From Streptomyces sp. NRRL F-5123 (GTDB taxonomy: Bacteria > Actinomycetota > Actinomycetes > Streptomycetales > Streptomycetaceae), in NCBI RefSeq assembly GCF_000721495.1, contig NZ_JOHY01000059.1, positions 1 through 40,135 of the forward strand: a stretch of 40,135 nt of DNA, written 5' to 3'. Below are positions 1-10,320 of the stretch, piece by piece (the stretch's first letter is position 1; every line of letters starts with the position of its first letter). The notes under the pieces are model-generated. The model was not told where the DNA came from. It ran no database searches and saw nothing but the letters and a program-made list of their open reading frames with translations. A program made the translations under genes and the position numbers.

Positions 1-90
1 CGCGCGGAGTGAGCGCCGACGCTGCCGCGCGGGGTGAGCGTCTTGCGCTCCGCGCGGAGTGAGCGCCGACGCTGCCGCGCGGGGTGAGCG
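1..90. repeat. Perfect 40-bp direct repeat, period 50 bp
   Basis: Bases 1-40 and 51-90 are identical, separated by a 10-bp spacer (tcttgcgctc). The array may continue beyond the left edge. Each unit ends in GGGGTGAGCG, the sequence that also opens the inverted repeat next to it. A degraded relative (a GGGTGAGCGTTTGCGCT core) lies at about 38527-38545. The GC-rich, period-50 units look like Streptomyces intergenic repeat DNA rather than a CRISPR array, because the spacer is only 10 bp. Confidence 0.85.
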
Positions 91-245
91 TTTTTAGGGG
101 CGCGGGGAACTGCGCGAGCAACCCACCACCGACCGGTGGTCCGGTACGGACCGTACTGCCCCTTCGGGTCGGTGACGACCCGCGGCGCCGTGGTGGCTGG
201 TCGCGCAGCCTCCCCGCGCCCCTGAAAAACGCTCACCCCGCGCGG
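75..245. repeat. Long imperfect inverted repeat (dispersed GGGGCGCGGGG element)
   Basis: The left arm (about 75-129) and right arm (about 190-245) are near-complementary: CGCGGGGTGAGCGTTTTT with AAAAACGCTCACCCCGCG, then AGGGGCGCGGGG with CCCCGCGCCCCT, then a gcgcag/ctgcgcg stretch and CCACCAC/GTGGTGG. The loop is about 60 bp. Partial copies of the right arm follow at 268-330, and related pieces lie at 12841-12910 and 29198-29240. I recall elements of this type between genes in many Streptomyces genomes, often near transcript ends. No protein in this stretch is credible. Confidence 0.75.
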
Positions 246-366
246 AGCGCCGGCGCTCGCCCGGCGCGGCACGCGCAGCCTCCCCGCGCCCCGGAAAACG
301 CCCACCCCGCGCGGCAGCGCAAAACGCTCACCCGGCGGCGCCGGAGACGGCCCCACCCAGCAGCAA

Positions 367-397
367 GCCCCGCCGGGCCATGCGGGCCCGGCGGGGC
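367..397 (-). terminator. Terminator downstream of the DUF3040 gene
   Basis: A perfect 13-bp stem, GCCCCGCCGGGCC (367-379) with GGCCCGGCGGGGC (385-397), closes a 5-nt loop. It starts 23 nt past the stop codon of the leftward DUF3040 gene. There is no T tract, as is usual for terminators in this group. Confidence 0.8.
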
Positions 398-419
398 GGA
401 AGTCAGCTCAGCGGGGGGC

Positions 420-845
420 TTAACGCCCGCCCTGCTGTTCGTCGCGGCGGCGCTGCCACCGCTCCTCGATGCGGTCCATGACCGTTCCCCGACGGGGCTG
501 GCGCGGCTCACGGCGCCCGAGGCGGCCGCGACGGCCGCCGGGGCCGAGCGGCGGAGGGGGCTGGTCCAGCGGCTTGCCCGCCTTGCGCCAGCCGGTCACC
601 GCGAGCACCGCGAAGACCAGCATCACGACGAAGCCCGCGACACCGAGCACGGTCAGCTTGGCGATCATGCCGCCGATGAGCAGCGCTACACCGGCCAGGA
701 AGCCCACGACAGACAGATACACACGGCGCCGGGTGAAGGTGCGCAGCCCGGTACCCTCAAGCGCCGACGCGAACTTGGGATCTTCGGCGTAGAGCGCTCG
801 CTCCATCTGCTCGAGCATGCGCTGCTCGTGCTCCGAGAGCGGCAC
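420..845 (-). CDS. DUF3040 domain-containing small membrane protein
   Basis: The 141-residue protein opens with VPLSEHEQRMLEQMERAL, the signature of the DUF3040 family, then has two closely spaced hydrophobic segments at about 44-63 and 68-86, and ends in a basic Arg/Pro/Gly-rich tail. I start it at the GTG at 845 because GAGGAGG lies just upstream and the family begins at this motif; a longer frame to 923 adds unconserved sequence. Its biochemical function is unknown. In actinobacteria this gene commonly sits near mraZ and the division/cell-wall cluster (from memory), so the chromosome left of the window may continue there. The arrangement resembles Rv2169c of Mycobacterium tuberculosis. Confidence 0.9.
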   Translation of the reverse strand: MPLSEHEQRMLEQMERALYAEDPKFASALEGTGLRTFTRRRVYLSVVGFLAGVALLIGGMIAKLTVLGVAGFVVMLVFAVLAVTGWRKAGKPLDQPPPPLGPGGRRGRLGRREPRQPRRGTVMDRIEERWQRRRDEQQGGR

Positions 846-1052
846 GGAGACCTCCTCTTCGACGGCCGCGGAAGCGACCGGTCCGACCCTTTCAGGATAG
901 GCAGGGAATCGCCCCCGTGACACCCGCCCCTGTGCGCCAACCCGACGGGTCCTTCATTCCCCGTCCGCTGCCGCGTCATGCCAGCATACGGTGAGGAAAC
1001 GCGCCATGGGCGGGGCTGTGACCGACTCTCCGTGTGCCGTCCCGCACGCGGT

Positions 1053-1078
1053 GGCGGCCCGGGGGGCGCGGGGCCGCC
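1053..1078 (-). terminator. Hairpin downstream of the methyltransferase gene
   Basis: GGCGGCCC (1053-1060) and GGGCCGCC (1071-1078) form a perfect 8-bp stem with a G-rich loop. It begins about 34 nt past the end of the leftward methyltransferase gene and precedes the DUF3040 gene. Confidence 0.5.
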
Positions 1079-1111
1079 GGGCGGTGGCCCCGCGCGGCGG
1101 CCGGGCGGCGG

Positions 1112-1882
1112 TCAGGGGCGCTCGGCGAGGACGTGCAGCTGTGTCGCGACGGCGTGGAAGCCGGGGTCCTCGGCCGCGGCGAGCTCCAGCCGCAGCAGGG
1201 CCTCGACGGCGCCCGGCTCGGTGTCGACGAGCACGCCGGGCACGAGGTCGGCGAAGATCCGCACGCCGTGCACGGAGGCGGTGCGCAGCCCGGCGTCGGC
1301 GACCAGCCGGTTCAGCTCCTGGGCGGTGAAGCGGCGGGGCAGCGAGTCCCCGTCGCCCCAGCGGCCGTCCGGGTCGCCCAGGGCGTGCTGCGCCTCGGCG
1401 AAGTGTCCGGCGAGCGCCCTGGCCAGGACGGCGCCGCCGCGGCCCGCGGCGAGCAGGCTGAGCGCGCCGCCGGGGCGCAGCGCGCCGGCGACGTGGCGTA
1501 CGCCCTCGGCCGGGTCGTCGACGTATTCGAGCACGCCGTGGCACAGAACCATGTCGTAGCCGTCGGGGGTGACTACGTCCGGCAGGCCCTGGGCGTCGCC
1601 CTGCACACCGCTGACCCGGTCGGTGACGCCCGCTTCCGCCGCGCGCCGCTCCAGCGCGAACAGCGCGTCGGGGCTGGGGTCGACGACGGTGACGCGGTGG
1701 CCGAGGCGGGCCACCGGGACCGCGAAGTTGCCCGTGCCGCCGCCGGTGTCCAGGACGTCCAGGACGGGGCTGTCCGCGGCCTTCGCGCGCCGGTCGAGCG
1801 CCTCGCGCAGCACCTCCCAGACCACGGCGGTGCGCAGGGCGGCTCGGGGGCGCATCGGGTCCACCCCTGCTTGACGGGACAT
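1112..1882 (-). CDS. Class I SAM-dependent methyltransferase
   Basis: This 256-residue protein has a Rossmann-type methyltransferase fold. LDVLDTGGGTGNFAVPVA, at about residues 41-58, is motif I for S-adenosylmethionine; VTVVDPS follows as the ribose-binding acidic strand, then GDAQGLP and MVLCHGVLEYV as motif II/post-II. The substrate cannot be read from the sequence. I start it at the ATG at 1882, which has AAGGAG 9 nt upstream; a GTG at 1963 would add a 27-residue basic extension without support. It lies 121 bp downstream of the HEPN-protein gene on the same strand, so the two may be cotranscribed. Confidence 0.85.
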   Translation of the reverse strand: MSRQAGVDPMRPRAALRTAVVWEVLREALDRRAKAADSPVLDVLDTGGGTGNFAVPVARLGHRVTVVDPSPDALFALERRAAEAGVTDRVSGVQGDAQGLPDVVTPDGYDMVLCHGVLEYVDDPAEGVRHVAGALRPGGALSLLAAGRGGAVLARALAGHFAEAQHALGDPDGRWGDGDSLPRRFTAQELNRLVADAGLRTASVHGVRIFADLVPGVLVDTEPGAVEALLRLELAAAEDPGFHAVATQLHVLAERP

Positions 1883-2003
1883 GGCGGACGGCTCCTTGCG
1901 GCGCGAGCGACGGTGGCGTGCGGAGGCCCAGGCGATGTGGCGGTCCAGGTCTGCGCACCCCACTGTAGGCCCTGCCCGCCGCCCGCTGCGGGCCGCGCGC
2001 CGG

Positions 2004-2486
2004 TCACTCCGCCAGGGGCACCACCGGGGCGCCGACGGGCGGGGCGGAACCGTCCAGCGCGGGGCGCAGCAGCAGCATGCGCTCCACCAGGCGCAGGAAC
2101 ATGGTCACGGCGCGGACCAGGTCGTCGGCCTCGCGGGGTCCGGCCGCGGTGGCTATGCCGGCCTCGGCCCGGGCCCTGCGGTCGGCGCCGGCGGCGAAGA
2201 GGGCGCTCCACTCGGCCAGCTCCGGGGCGATCTCCGGCAGCACCTCCCACACGCTGCGGATCCGGCGGCGGCGGCGCGGGGTCTCCTCGGGGCGCCCGCG
2301 GGCGGCGAGCACCGCGGCGGCGGTGCGCAGTGCGGCGAGATGGGCGGTGGCGTACCGCTCGTGGGGGGCGTCGAGCCCGGCGGCCTCGGTCAGGCCGAGG
2401 TGGGCCTGGGTGAGCAGATCGAGGGCGGCGGGCGATGCGGTGGCGCGACGCAGCACAGGGTGGACGTCGCTGACCGGAAGTGCCAT
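2004..2486 (-). CDS. SAV_6107-type HEPN domain protein
   Basis: The 160-residue, mainly helical protein resembles the family named after S. avermitilis SAV_6107, classed as a HEPN-domain protein. It begins MALPVSDVHPVLRRATAS and carries an Arg-rich patch (RRRRRIRSVWEVLPEIAPELAEW) in the middle. HEPN domains are often RNases or nucleotide-binding modules, but I cannot see a clear R-x4-6-H catalytic motif here, so enzymatic activity is not claimed. The ATG at 2486 is chosen from a GAGG element just upstream and the family start. It is divergent from the TetR gene at 2653, with paired CGTACG palindromes between them. Confidence 0.75.
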   Translation of the reverse strand: MALPVSDVHPVLRRATASPAALDLLTQAHLGLTEAAGLDAPHERYATAHLAALRTAAAVLAARGRPEETPRRRRRIRSVWEVLPEIAPELAEWSALFAAGADRRARAEAGIATAAGPREADDLVRAVTMFLRLVERMLLLRPALDGSAPPVGAPVVPLAE

Positions 2487-2504
2487 GGCGAGCCTCACTT
2501 TCTC

Positions 2505-2522
2505 CGTACGTGTGTCCGTACG
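2505..2522. promoter_or_regulatory. Paired CGTACG palindromes in a divergent promoter region
   Basis: CGTACG occurs at 2505-2510 and 2517-2522, centres 12 bp apart, inside a duplicated TCCGTACG. A perfect CCCCATAGTGGGG inverted repeat follows at 2523-2535. The cluster lies between the leftward HEPN gene and the rightward TetR gene, where a TetR-family autoregulator would be expected to bind. The operator role is inference. Confidence 0.4.
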
Positions 2523-2652
2523 CCCCATAGTGGGGCCCACCACTGACAATGCGCGTTGACCTGCGGATTTCGCCGCCCGCGAGGCAATTACCAGGGGTGT
2601 TTCCGGCAAGATCACCCCACACCGCCCCTGCCGCTGCGGGCAGAATCGGGCC

Positions 2653-3279
2653 ATGACCACCGCACGACGCCAGGCCACCCGCCGCAAGCTCTACGCGGCG
2701 GCCGTCACGCTCATCGCCGAACAGGGGTTCTCCGCCACGACCGTCGACGAGATCGCCGAGCGCGCCGGAGTGGCGAAGGGCACCGTCTACTACAACTTCG
2801 CGAGCAAGAACGACCTGTTCGAGGAGTTGCTGCGGGACGGCGTGGAGCGGCTGCGGGACGCGCTGCGGCAGGCGGCCGCGGCGGCGCGGGCGCGCGGCGG
2901 CAGCGGGGTGGACGCGCTGGACGCGATGATCCTGGCCGGGCTGACCTTCATCGTCCGCTACCCGTCCTTCACGCAGCTGTACGTGGCCGAGCTGTGGCGC
3001 ACCAACCGGGCCTGGCAGGACACGCTGACGCTGGTGCGCACCGAGGCGGTGTCGGTCGTCGAGGAGGTGCTGGCCGCGGCGGTCGCGGACGGCGAGCTGA
3101 GCGACGAGATCGATGTGCCGCTCACGGCGTCCGCGCTGTTCGGCATGGTGCTGGTGGCGGCGCTGGACTGGCAGGCCTTCCAGCCCGAGCGCAGCGTCGA
3201 GGACGTGCACGCGGCGCTGTCGCGGCTGCTGCAGGGCCGGGTCGGCGGCGCGCTGGGCGGGCCGTCCCTCCGTACCTGA
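2653..3279 (+). CDS. TetR/AcrR-family transcriptional regulator
   Basis: This 208-residue protein has a classical TetR N-terminal helix-turn-helix, about residues 8-54: the stretch from RKLYAAAVTLIAEQGFSATT through VDEIAERAGVAKGTVYYNF. The C-terminal two-thirds is the helical ligand/dimer domain and its effector is unknown. There is no good ribosome binding site; CAGAAT lies 6 nt before the ATG, which fits a leaderless mRNA. It is divergent from the HEPN gene. The rightward DUF4126, FAD oxidoreductase and geosmin synthase genes follow, but a 380-bp gap with a hairpin argues against one operon. Confidence 0.93.
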   Translation: MTTARRQATRRKLYAAAVTLIAEQGFSATTVDEIAERAGVAKGTVYYNFASKNDLFEELLRDGVERLRDALRQAAAAARARGGSGVDALDAMILAGLTFIVRYPSFTQLYVAELWRTNRAWQDTLTLVRTEAVSVVEEVLAAAVADGELSDEIDVPLTASALFGMVLVAALDWQAFQPERSVEDVHAALSRLLQGRVGGALGGPSLRT

Positions 3280-3285
3280 AGCCCG

Positions 3286-3309
3286 CGGGGCCGCCGCGCG
3301 ACGGCCCCG
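3286..3309 (+). terminator. Hairpin after the TetR gene
   Basis: CGGGGCCG (3286-3293) pairs with CGGCCCCG (3302-3309) starting 7 nt after the TetR stop. A second inverted repeat, CCCGGTCCG/CGGACCGGG, spans 3336-3365. Both would fold in the transcript, with no T tract. Confidence 0.5.
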
Positions 3310-3494
3310 TGGCGTCACGCGGCACACTGTCCCGGCCCGGTCCGATCCCCCCGGTGCGGACCGGGCCGGGGCAGCGCCCCCCATGACAACCCCCGTTGCC
3401 GGGCCGGCTCCCGTGCCTACCGCTGCCCCGTGTCGGCGGTGTGTCCGGGGTGCCTGCCCGCGCACCACTCTTCCGGTCCGCGCGGCCCGCGCCA

Positions 3495-3536
3495 TCCGTA
3501 CGGGTACTCATCCCGGCGCGTAGGTAGCCGTACTCA
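3495..3536 (+). promoter_or_regulatory. Two tandem MacR-box-like sites
   Basis: TCCGTACGGGTACTCA (3495-3510) and TAGGTAGCCGTACTCA (3521-3536) each resemble TGAGTACnnGTACTCA, the MacR operator of S. coelicolor as I recall it. They match 12 and 11 of its 14 fixed positions, with the right half-site GTACTCA perfect in both. They lie 26 bp apart and about 124-165 bp upstream of the DUF4126 membrane-protein gene. A MacR homologue is encoded at 27254-27970. Binding is inference. Confidence 0.4.
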
Positions 3537-3659
3537 GGCCCGGCCGGGACGTGCCGCGGCCGGCCGGGCCCCGGTGCGGAGGGGGACTTTCCCGCCATCT
3601 CGGGCCGGCTCCGGCCAACTCCGGGCGGGCGGGCGGCCGGTCTGGCTACAGTCCCGGTC

Positions 3660-4265
3660 ATGTCCGCACTTCCGCTGATCTTCACCAGCGGCTGGGCGAG
3701 CGGGATCAACGCGTACGCCGTCGTCCTGCTGCTCGGCCTGATGGGTGCCACCGGGGCCACCGACGAGGTGCCGCTGTCGCTGCAGCGCACCGATGTGCTG
3801 GTGGTCGCCGCCCTGCTGTTCCTGTGCGAGGCCGTGGCGGACAAGATCCCGTACCTCGACTCGGTGTGGGACGTGGTGCACACCGTGATCCGCCCGGTCG
3901 CGGGTGCGGTGGTGGCCGCGCTGCTCGCGGGGCACGACGGTTCGCTGTCGCAGGTCGCGGCGGCCGCGGTGGGCGGTTCGACGGCGCTGGTGACGCATCT
4001 GGTCAAGACCGGTACGCGGATGGCGGTCAACACCTCGCCGGAGCCGGTGAGCAACATCGTGCTGAGCCTCACCGAGGACCTGGGCGTGGCGGCCCTGGTG
4101 GTCCTCGCGCTCTTCCACCCGGTGGCGGCGGCGCTCGTCGCGGGCGCCGTCCTGGCCGCGGGCATCGCCGCGGTGGTCTTCCTCTTCTCGCGCATCCGGC
4201 GCTTCTGGCGGCGCCGCAAGGAGCTGCGCGCGGCCCGCGGCAACGGCACCCCGGCTCCCGCCTGA
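3660..4265 (+). CDS. DUF4126 domain-containing integral membrane protein
   Basis: The 201-residue protein matches the DUF4126 family: it opens with a membrane segment ending in GWASGINAYAVVLLLGLMG, and further hydrophobic helices lie at about 44-60, 75-91, 100-120 and 140-178. It ends with a basic cytoplasmic tail (RIRRFWRRRKELRAAR). Function is unknown. It has no ribosome binding site; TACAGT sits 7 nt before the ATG, as it does at the next gene, suggesting a leaderless start. Two MacR-like boxes lie upstream. The gap of 28 bp to the FAD oxidoreductase would allow cotranscription. Confidence 0.85.
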   Translation: MSALPLIFTSGWASGINAYAVVLLLGLMGATGATDEVPLSLQRTDVLVVAALLFLCEAVADKIPYLDSVWDVVHTVIRPVAGAVVAALLAGHDGSLSQVAAAAVGGSTALVTHLVKTGTRMAVNTSPEPVSNIVLSLTEDLGVAALVVLALFHPVAAALVAGAVLAAGIAAVVFLFSRIRRFWRRRKELRAARGNGTPAPA

Positions 4266-4293
4266 CCCCGCGCCCGCCGCTACAGTCCGTGGC

Positions 4294-5820
4294 ATGGCAC
4301 GGATTGCGGTGATCGGCGCGGGTATGGCGTCGCTGGCGGCGGCGGCACGGCTGGCGGTCGGCGGCCACCGGGTGGTGGTGCTGGAGCGCACCGACGGGTA
4401 CGGCGGCGCGGTGGGGCGGCTGGCGCGGGAGGGCTTCGCGTTCGACACCGGACCCGGCCTGCTGACCCTGCCCGCGGTCTACCGCGACCTGTTCGTCAAG
4501 ACCGGCAAGGCCGCGCTGGAGGACGTCGTGGGCCTGGCCGAGGTGGATCCGGCGGCCCGTCATGTCTTCGCCGACGGCACGGAGGTGACGCTGCCGAACG
4601 CCTCGCGCTCCGGCACCGTCGCGGCGCTGGACGCCGCCTGCGGGCCCGGCAGCGGCGAGCGCTGGGCTGATCTGCTGGTCCGCGGCCGTGAGACGTGGGA
4701 GGTCATGCGCCGGCCGATGCTGGAGGAGGCGCTGCCGGCCGACACGCGGGGCTTCGCGCGCGACCCGTACCCGGTGGTCAGGCGCGGTTTCGGGCCGGGC
4801 CGGGGCAGGCCGTCGCTGGCCCGGGTCGCCGCCGCCGAACTGCGCGACCCGCGGCTGGTGGCGCTGCTGGAGAGCCATCTGCTGGCGCAGGGCGTCGACC
4901 CGCGCGAGGGCCCGGCCTCCGCGGCGGTGCTGCCGTACCTGGAGGCGACCTTCGGCGTCTGGTACGTCCGCGGGGGCGTGCGCGCGCTGGCCGACGCGGT
5001 GTACGAGCGCTGCCGCGAGCGGCGGGTGGAATTCCGCTTCGGCGCCTCCGTGGCCGGGCTGCTGGTCGCGGACGGGCGGGCGGCCGGGGTGCGGCTGGCC
5101 GACGGGAGCGAGGTGCCGGCCGACGTCGTGGTGGCCGGGGCGCCGCTGCCCGCGCTCGCCGCCGAGGCGGGCGGCAGCGCGGGCGCGCCGTGGCCCTTCA
5201 CCGGGCCGCGCGGCGAGTCCGGGCGCTTCTCCGTCCACCTGGCGCTGCGCGGCTCGCGCCCGGAGGGCTGCGCGCACCGCACGGTGGTGCACGCGGCGGA
5301 CCGGCGGGGCGCGCTGGACTGGCTCTTCGCCCGCCGCCCCGCGCCGCTGCCGCCGCGCGGCGGTGTGACGGTGACCGTGCTGCGGCCCGACGACCCGGCG
5401 ACCCGGCCGGACGGCGGGCACGAGGCGGTGACGCTGACCGCGCCGGTGCCCGCGCACGGCACGCCGGGGGCGCCGCGGTCGGTGGACTGGAACGCGCCGG
5501 GGGCCGCGGACGGCTTCGCGGATCTCGTGGTGGCCGCCGCCGAGGCCGCCGTGCCGGGGCTGCGCGAGCGGGAGCTGTGGCGGGAGGTGCGCACCCCGGC
5601 GGACGTCGAGCGGGAGACCGGCGCGGCGGGCGGCGCGGTGCCGGGGCCGTCGCTGGCCGGGGCGGGCGGGACGCTGCTGCGGGCGGCGAACCGGGCGCCG
5701 CTGCGGGGCCTCTACGCGGTCGGCGGCTGGGCGCACCCGGGCGGCGGGTTGCCGCACGCGGGCATGTCGGCGGCGATCACCGCGGACCTGGTGGCGGGCG
5801 GTCCGGGCGGCAGCCGCTGA
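4294..5820 (+). CDS. CrtI-like NAD(P)/FAD-dependent oxidoreductase (phytoene desaturase family)
   Basis: The 508-residue flavoprotein starts with a dinucleotide-binding motif (VIGAGMASLAAAARLA, GxGxxx pattern, with VVVLERTDGYGGAVG after it) and ends with the CrtI/amine-oxidase FAD signature LYAVGGWAHPGGGLPHAGMSA. Length and both ends fit the phytoene-desaturase/CrtD/CrtO-like family. No phytoene synthase or other carotenoid gene is in the window, so the substrate is unknown; many such actinobacterial proteins are not carotenoid enzymes. TACAGT lies 7 nt before the ATG. It lies directly upstream of the geosmin synthase gene with a 209-bp gap. Confidence 0.8.
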   Translation: MARIAVIGAGMASLAAAARLAVGGHRVVVLERTDGYGGAVGRLAREGFAFDTGPGLLTLPAVYRDLFVKTGKAALEDVVGLAEVDPAARHVFADGTEVTLPNASRSGTVAALDAACGPGSGERWADLLVRGRETWEVMRRPMLEEALPADTRGFARDPYPVVRRGFGPGRGRPSLARVAAAELRDPRLVALLESHLLAQGVDPREGPASAAVLPYLEATFGVWYVRGGVRALADAVYERCRERRVEFRFGASVAGLLVADGRAAGVRLADGSEVPADVVVAGAPLPALAAEAGGSAGAPWPFTGPRGESGRFSVHLALRGSRPEGCAHRTVVHAADRRGALDWLFARRPAPLPPRGGVTVTVLRPDDPATRPDGGHEAVTLTAPVPAHGTPGAPRSVDWNAPGAADGFADLVVAAAEAAVPGLRERELWREVRTPADVERETGAAGGAVPGPSLAGAGGTLLRAANRAPLRGLYAVGGWAHPGGGLPHAGMSAAITADLVAGGPGGSR

Positions 5821-5974
5821 GCTGCGGCGGCACGGGCGGGTCCGGTACGGGTGCCCGCAGGGCGGCTGCCGACGGCGTGGCACATGACCGCCTTGCAAGA
5901 TCGTTAATCGGGCGCCCGCCCGAATTCAACTGATCGAGGGGTTGTGGCCGCAGTCCCTCCCGGCGCACCGGGTC

Positions 5975-8303
<2,329 letters not shown>

Positions 8304-8312
8304 CAGGCCGGC

Positions 8313-9290
8313 TCAGTAGCGGTAGGGGTCGTACGGGTCCGAGTGCTGCGGCTGGTAGGGAGGGGGCGGCGGCTGGTCGCCGTGGGGCTGCTGCTGGGGG
8401 ATGTACGGCGGCTGCTCCGCTTGCGGGTACTGCTCCTGGTAGGGGTAGCCGTAGCCGTACGGGTCGGCGGGCGGCGGGGGCTGCGGGGTCCACTCGCCGG
8501 TGGTGTGCGGGAAGTCCCCGTAGTCGGCGGGCTGCTGCGGGTAGCCCTGCCCGTAGTCATGACCCTGCTGCTGCCCCGGGCCCTGGTCGTAGCCGTAGCC
8601 GCCGGGGCCGGGGGGCTGCTCGGGGTAGCCGTGCCGGTCGGCCGCGGCCTGGTCGCCGACCCAGCCGTAGCCGTCCGGGGTCGCGCCCTGGCCGTAGCCG
8701 TAGCCGTACGAGGCCGCCGCGGGCTCGGGCTGCGGGGGCGGCGCCCAGCCGGAGCCCGCGCCGGTGTCGTCGTAGCCGTAGCCCCGCGCCGCATAGGGGT
8801 CGGCGGTGTGGCCGGGCGGGTTGCCGTAGAGCGGGTACTCGCCGCTGTCCTCGTGCATCGGCATCGGCTGGTAGATGTCGTCGCGCGCGCTGCCGGGGTC
8901 GGCGATCTGCTCGGGCCCGCCCTCGACGGGCACCTGGCCGGTGTCGCCGAAGCCGTCCTCCTCGATCGGGCCGACCTGCAACGTGGGCCCACCGCTCGGC
9001 GCGGGACGGCCGCCGCGGAGCCGGTCGACCAGCGGGCCGCCCCGCAGCGCCCAGCCCGCGGCGAAGCCCCGCTTGTACGACAGGGTGACCTGCGCCTGCC
9101 CGATGCCGAACGCGATCGCGCCCGCCAGGATCAGCAGCGCCTCCCGCGTCGCGACCCCGGCGACGACCCCCATGAAGCCCGCGAAGGCCAGCGCCCGCCA
9201 GCGCAGCCGCGCCTTGTACTGGAGCAACACCTCGCCCAGCAGCCACAGCGCGACGATGCCGAACGCGATGTAGAGCACCGAGAAGCCCAT
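8313..9290 (-). CDS. Membrane-anchored protein with a Tyr/Gly/Pro/Gln-rich tail
   Basis: The 325-residue protein has two or three N-terminal hydrophobic segments (about 3-20 and 29-60), a basic stretch (SYKRGF), and then about 230 residues of low-complexity sequence rich in Tyr, Gly, Pro, Gln and Asp with recurring YGYGYGQ, YPQQ, DPYGYGYPY and PQQQP units, ending DPYDPYRY. No enzymatic domain is visible. The ATG at 9290 is preferred over the GTG at 9299 because GAGGAAG lies at better distance. It follows metF by 39 bp on the same strand, so it is probably cotranscribed with it. The tail looks intrinsically disordered. Confidence 0.75.
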   Translation of the reverse strand: MGFSVLYIAFGIVALWLLGEVLLQYKARLRWRALAFAGFMGVVAGVATREALLILAGAIAFGIGQAQVTLSYKRGFAAGWALRGGPLVDRLRGGRPAPSGGPTLQVGPIEEDGFGDTGQVPVEGGPEQIADPGSARDDIYQPMPMHEDSGEYPLYGNPPGHTADPYAARGYGYDDTGAGSGWAPPPQPEPAAASYGYGYGQGATPDGYGWVGDQAAADRHGYPEQPPGPGGYGYDQGPGQQQGHDYGQGYPQQPADYGDFPHTTGEWTPQPPPPADPYGYGYPYQEQYPQAEQPPYIPQQQPHGDQPPPPPYQPQHSDPYDPYRY

Positions 9291-9329
9291 GGGGCCCACT
9301 TCCTCACCCGGGAGCGCCCGCGGGCGTCG

Positions 9330-10247
9330 CTACGCCCGCTGGTGCAGTCCCAGATTCTCGTAGATCTCCAGCGATGCCGTGGAGTGGTTAAGAGTAATGA
9401 AGTGCAGCCCCGGGATGTCCTCGGCCATCAGCCGGCGGCACATCTCGGTGGCGAACTCGATGCCGATCGCCCGCACCGCCGCCGGGTCGTCCTGCACTGC
9501 GAGGATGCGCTCGGCCAGGTCGGGCGGGAAGGGCGCGTTGCCGAGCTGCGAGAAGCGCTCGATCTGCCGGACGTTGGTGACCGGCATGACCTCGGGGATG
9601 ATCGGGGTACTGCACCCTGCGGCGTCGACCCGGTCGCGCAGCCGCAGGTAGGCGTCGGTGTCGAAGAACATCTGGGTGATGGCGAAATCCGCGCCCGCCC
9701 GGCACTTGTCGAGGAAGTGCCGGGTGTCGGCGGCCGGGTCGGTCGAGCGCGGGTGCATCTCGGTGAAGGCGGCGACGCCCACGCAGAAGTCGCCGGACTC
9801 CTTGATCAGCTGCACCAGCTCGGCCGCGTACGTCAGGCCCTGCGGGTGCGGGACCCACTCGCCCAGCGGGTCGCCGGGCGGGTCGCCGCGCACGGCGAGG
9901 ATGTTGCGGATCCCGGCGTCGGCGTACTGCCCGATGATGTTGCGCAGTTCGGCGACCGAGTGGTTCACGGCCGTCAGGTGCGCGCAGGGGGTGAGCGTGG
10001 TGTCGGAGACGATCCGGTCGGTGGCGCGGACGGTGCCCTCGCGCGAGGAGCCGCCGGCGCCGTAGGTGACCGACACGAAGGTCGGCTGCACCGCCTCGAT
10101 GCGCCGGATCGCGTTCCACAGCGTCCGCTCGCCCTTCTCCGTCTTGGGCGCGGTGAACTCGAAGGAGTACGAGCGGCGGCCGGACGCGAGCAGCTCACGG
10201 ATGGTGATCGCTCGGTCCGTCCGCGTGGACGGGGTTCCCAGGGCCAT
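9330..10247 (-). CDS. metF: Methylenetetrahydrofolate reductase
   Basis: This 305-residue FAD enzyme reduces 5,10-methylene- to 5-methyl-tetrahydrofolate, the methyl donor for methionine synthesis. Family motifs include [15 protein letters not shown] with the catalytic Glu near residue 30, [26 protein letters not shown] and [11 protein letters not shown]; the length matches bacterial MetF. TAGCCT (10254-10259) ends 6 nt before the ATG with a GTGACG-type -35 about 18 nt further up and no ribosome binding site, so a leaderless transcript is likely. I see no riboswitch. The membrane-protein gene lies 39 bp downstream. Confidence 0.95.
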   Translation of the reverse strand: MALGTPSTRTDRAITIRELLASGRRSYSFEFTAPKTEKGERTLWNAIRRIEAVQPTFVSVTYGAGGSSREGTVRATDRIVSDTTLTPCAHLTAVNHSVAELRNIIGQYADAGIRNILAVRGDPPGDPLGEWVPHPQGLTYAAELVQLIKESGDFCVGVAAFTEMHPRSTDPAADTRHFLDKCRAGADFAITQMFFDTDAYLRLRDRVDAAGCSTPIIPEVMPVTNVRQIERFSQLGNAPFPPDLAERILAVQDDPAAVRAIGIEFATEMCRRLMAEDIPGLHFITLNHSTASLEIYENLGLHQRA

Positions 10248-10320
10248 GAATGCAGGCTAACCGCGGTCGGCGACCGAGCGTCACCAGAACGGTGAATATG
10301 TCCGCATACACCCCTTCCCC

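Larger units (their letters stand above)
1..419. other. Gene-free left flank, 419 bp
   Basis: This stretch holds the direct repeat, the long inverted repeat with degenerate copies of its right arm, and the DUF3040 terminator. Open frames crossing it are Arg/Pro/Ala-rich artefacts of GC-rich repeats, with no ribosome binding site or recognisable domain. Confidence 0.7.
3280..3659. other. 380-bp intergenic region
   Basis: No gene is credible here. The left part holds two hairpins after the TetR gene, the middle is GC-rich spacer, and the right part holds two GTACTCA half-sites and TACAGT (3647-3652), a -10-like hexamer 7 nt before the next ATG. I see no good -35 element. Confidence 0.6.

Noticed and set aside
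1..90. Possible CRISPR array at the left edge
   Set aside because: Units are 40 bp with only a 10-bp spacer, just two copies are visible, and no cas gene is present.
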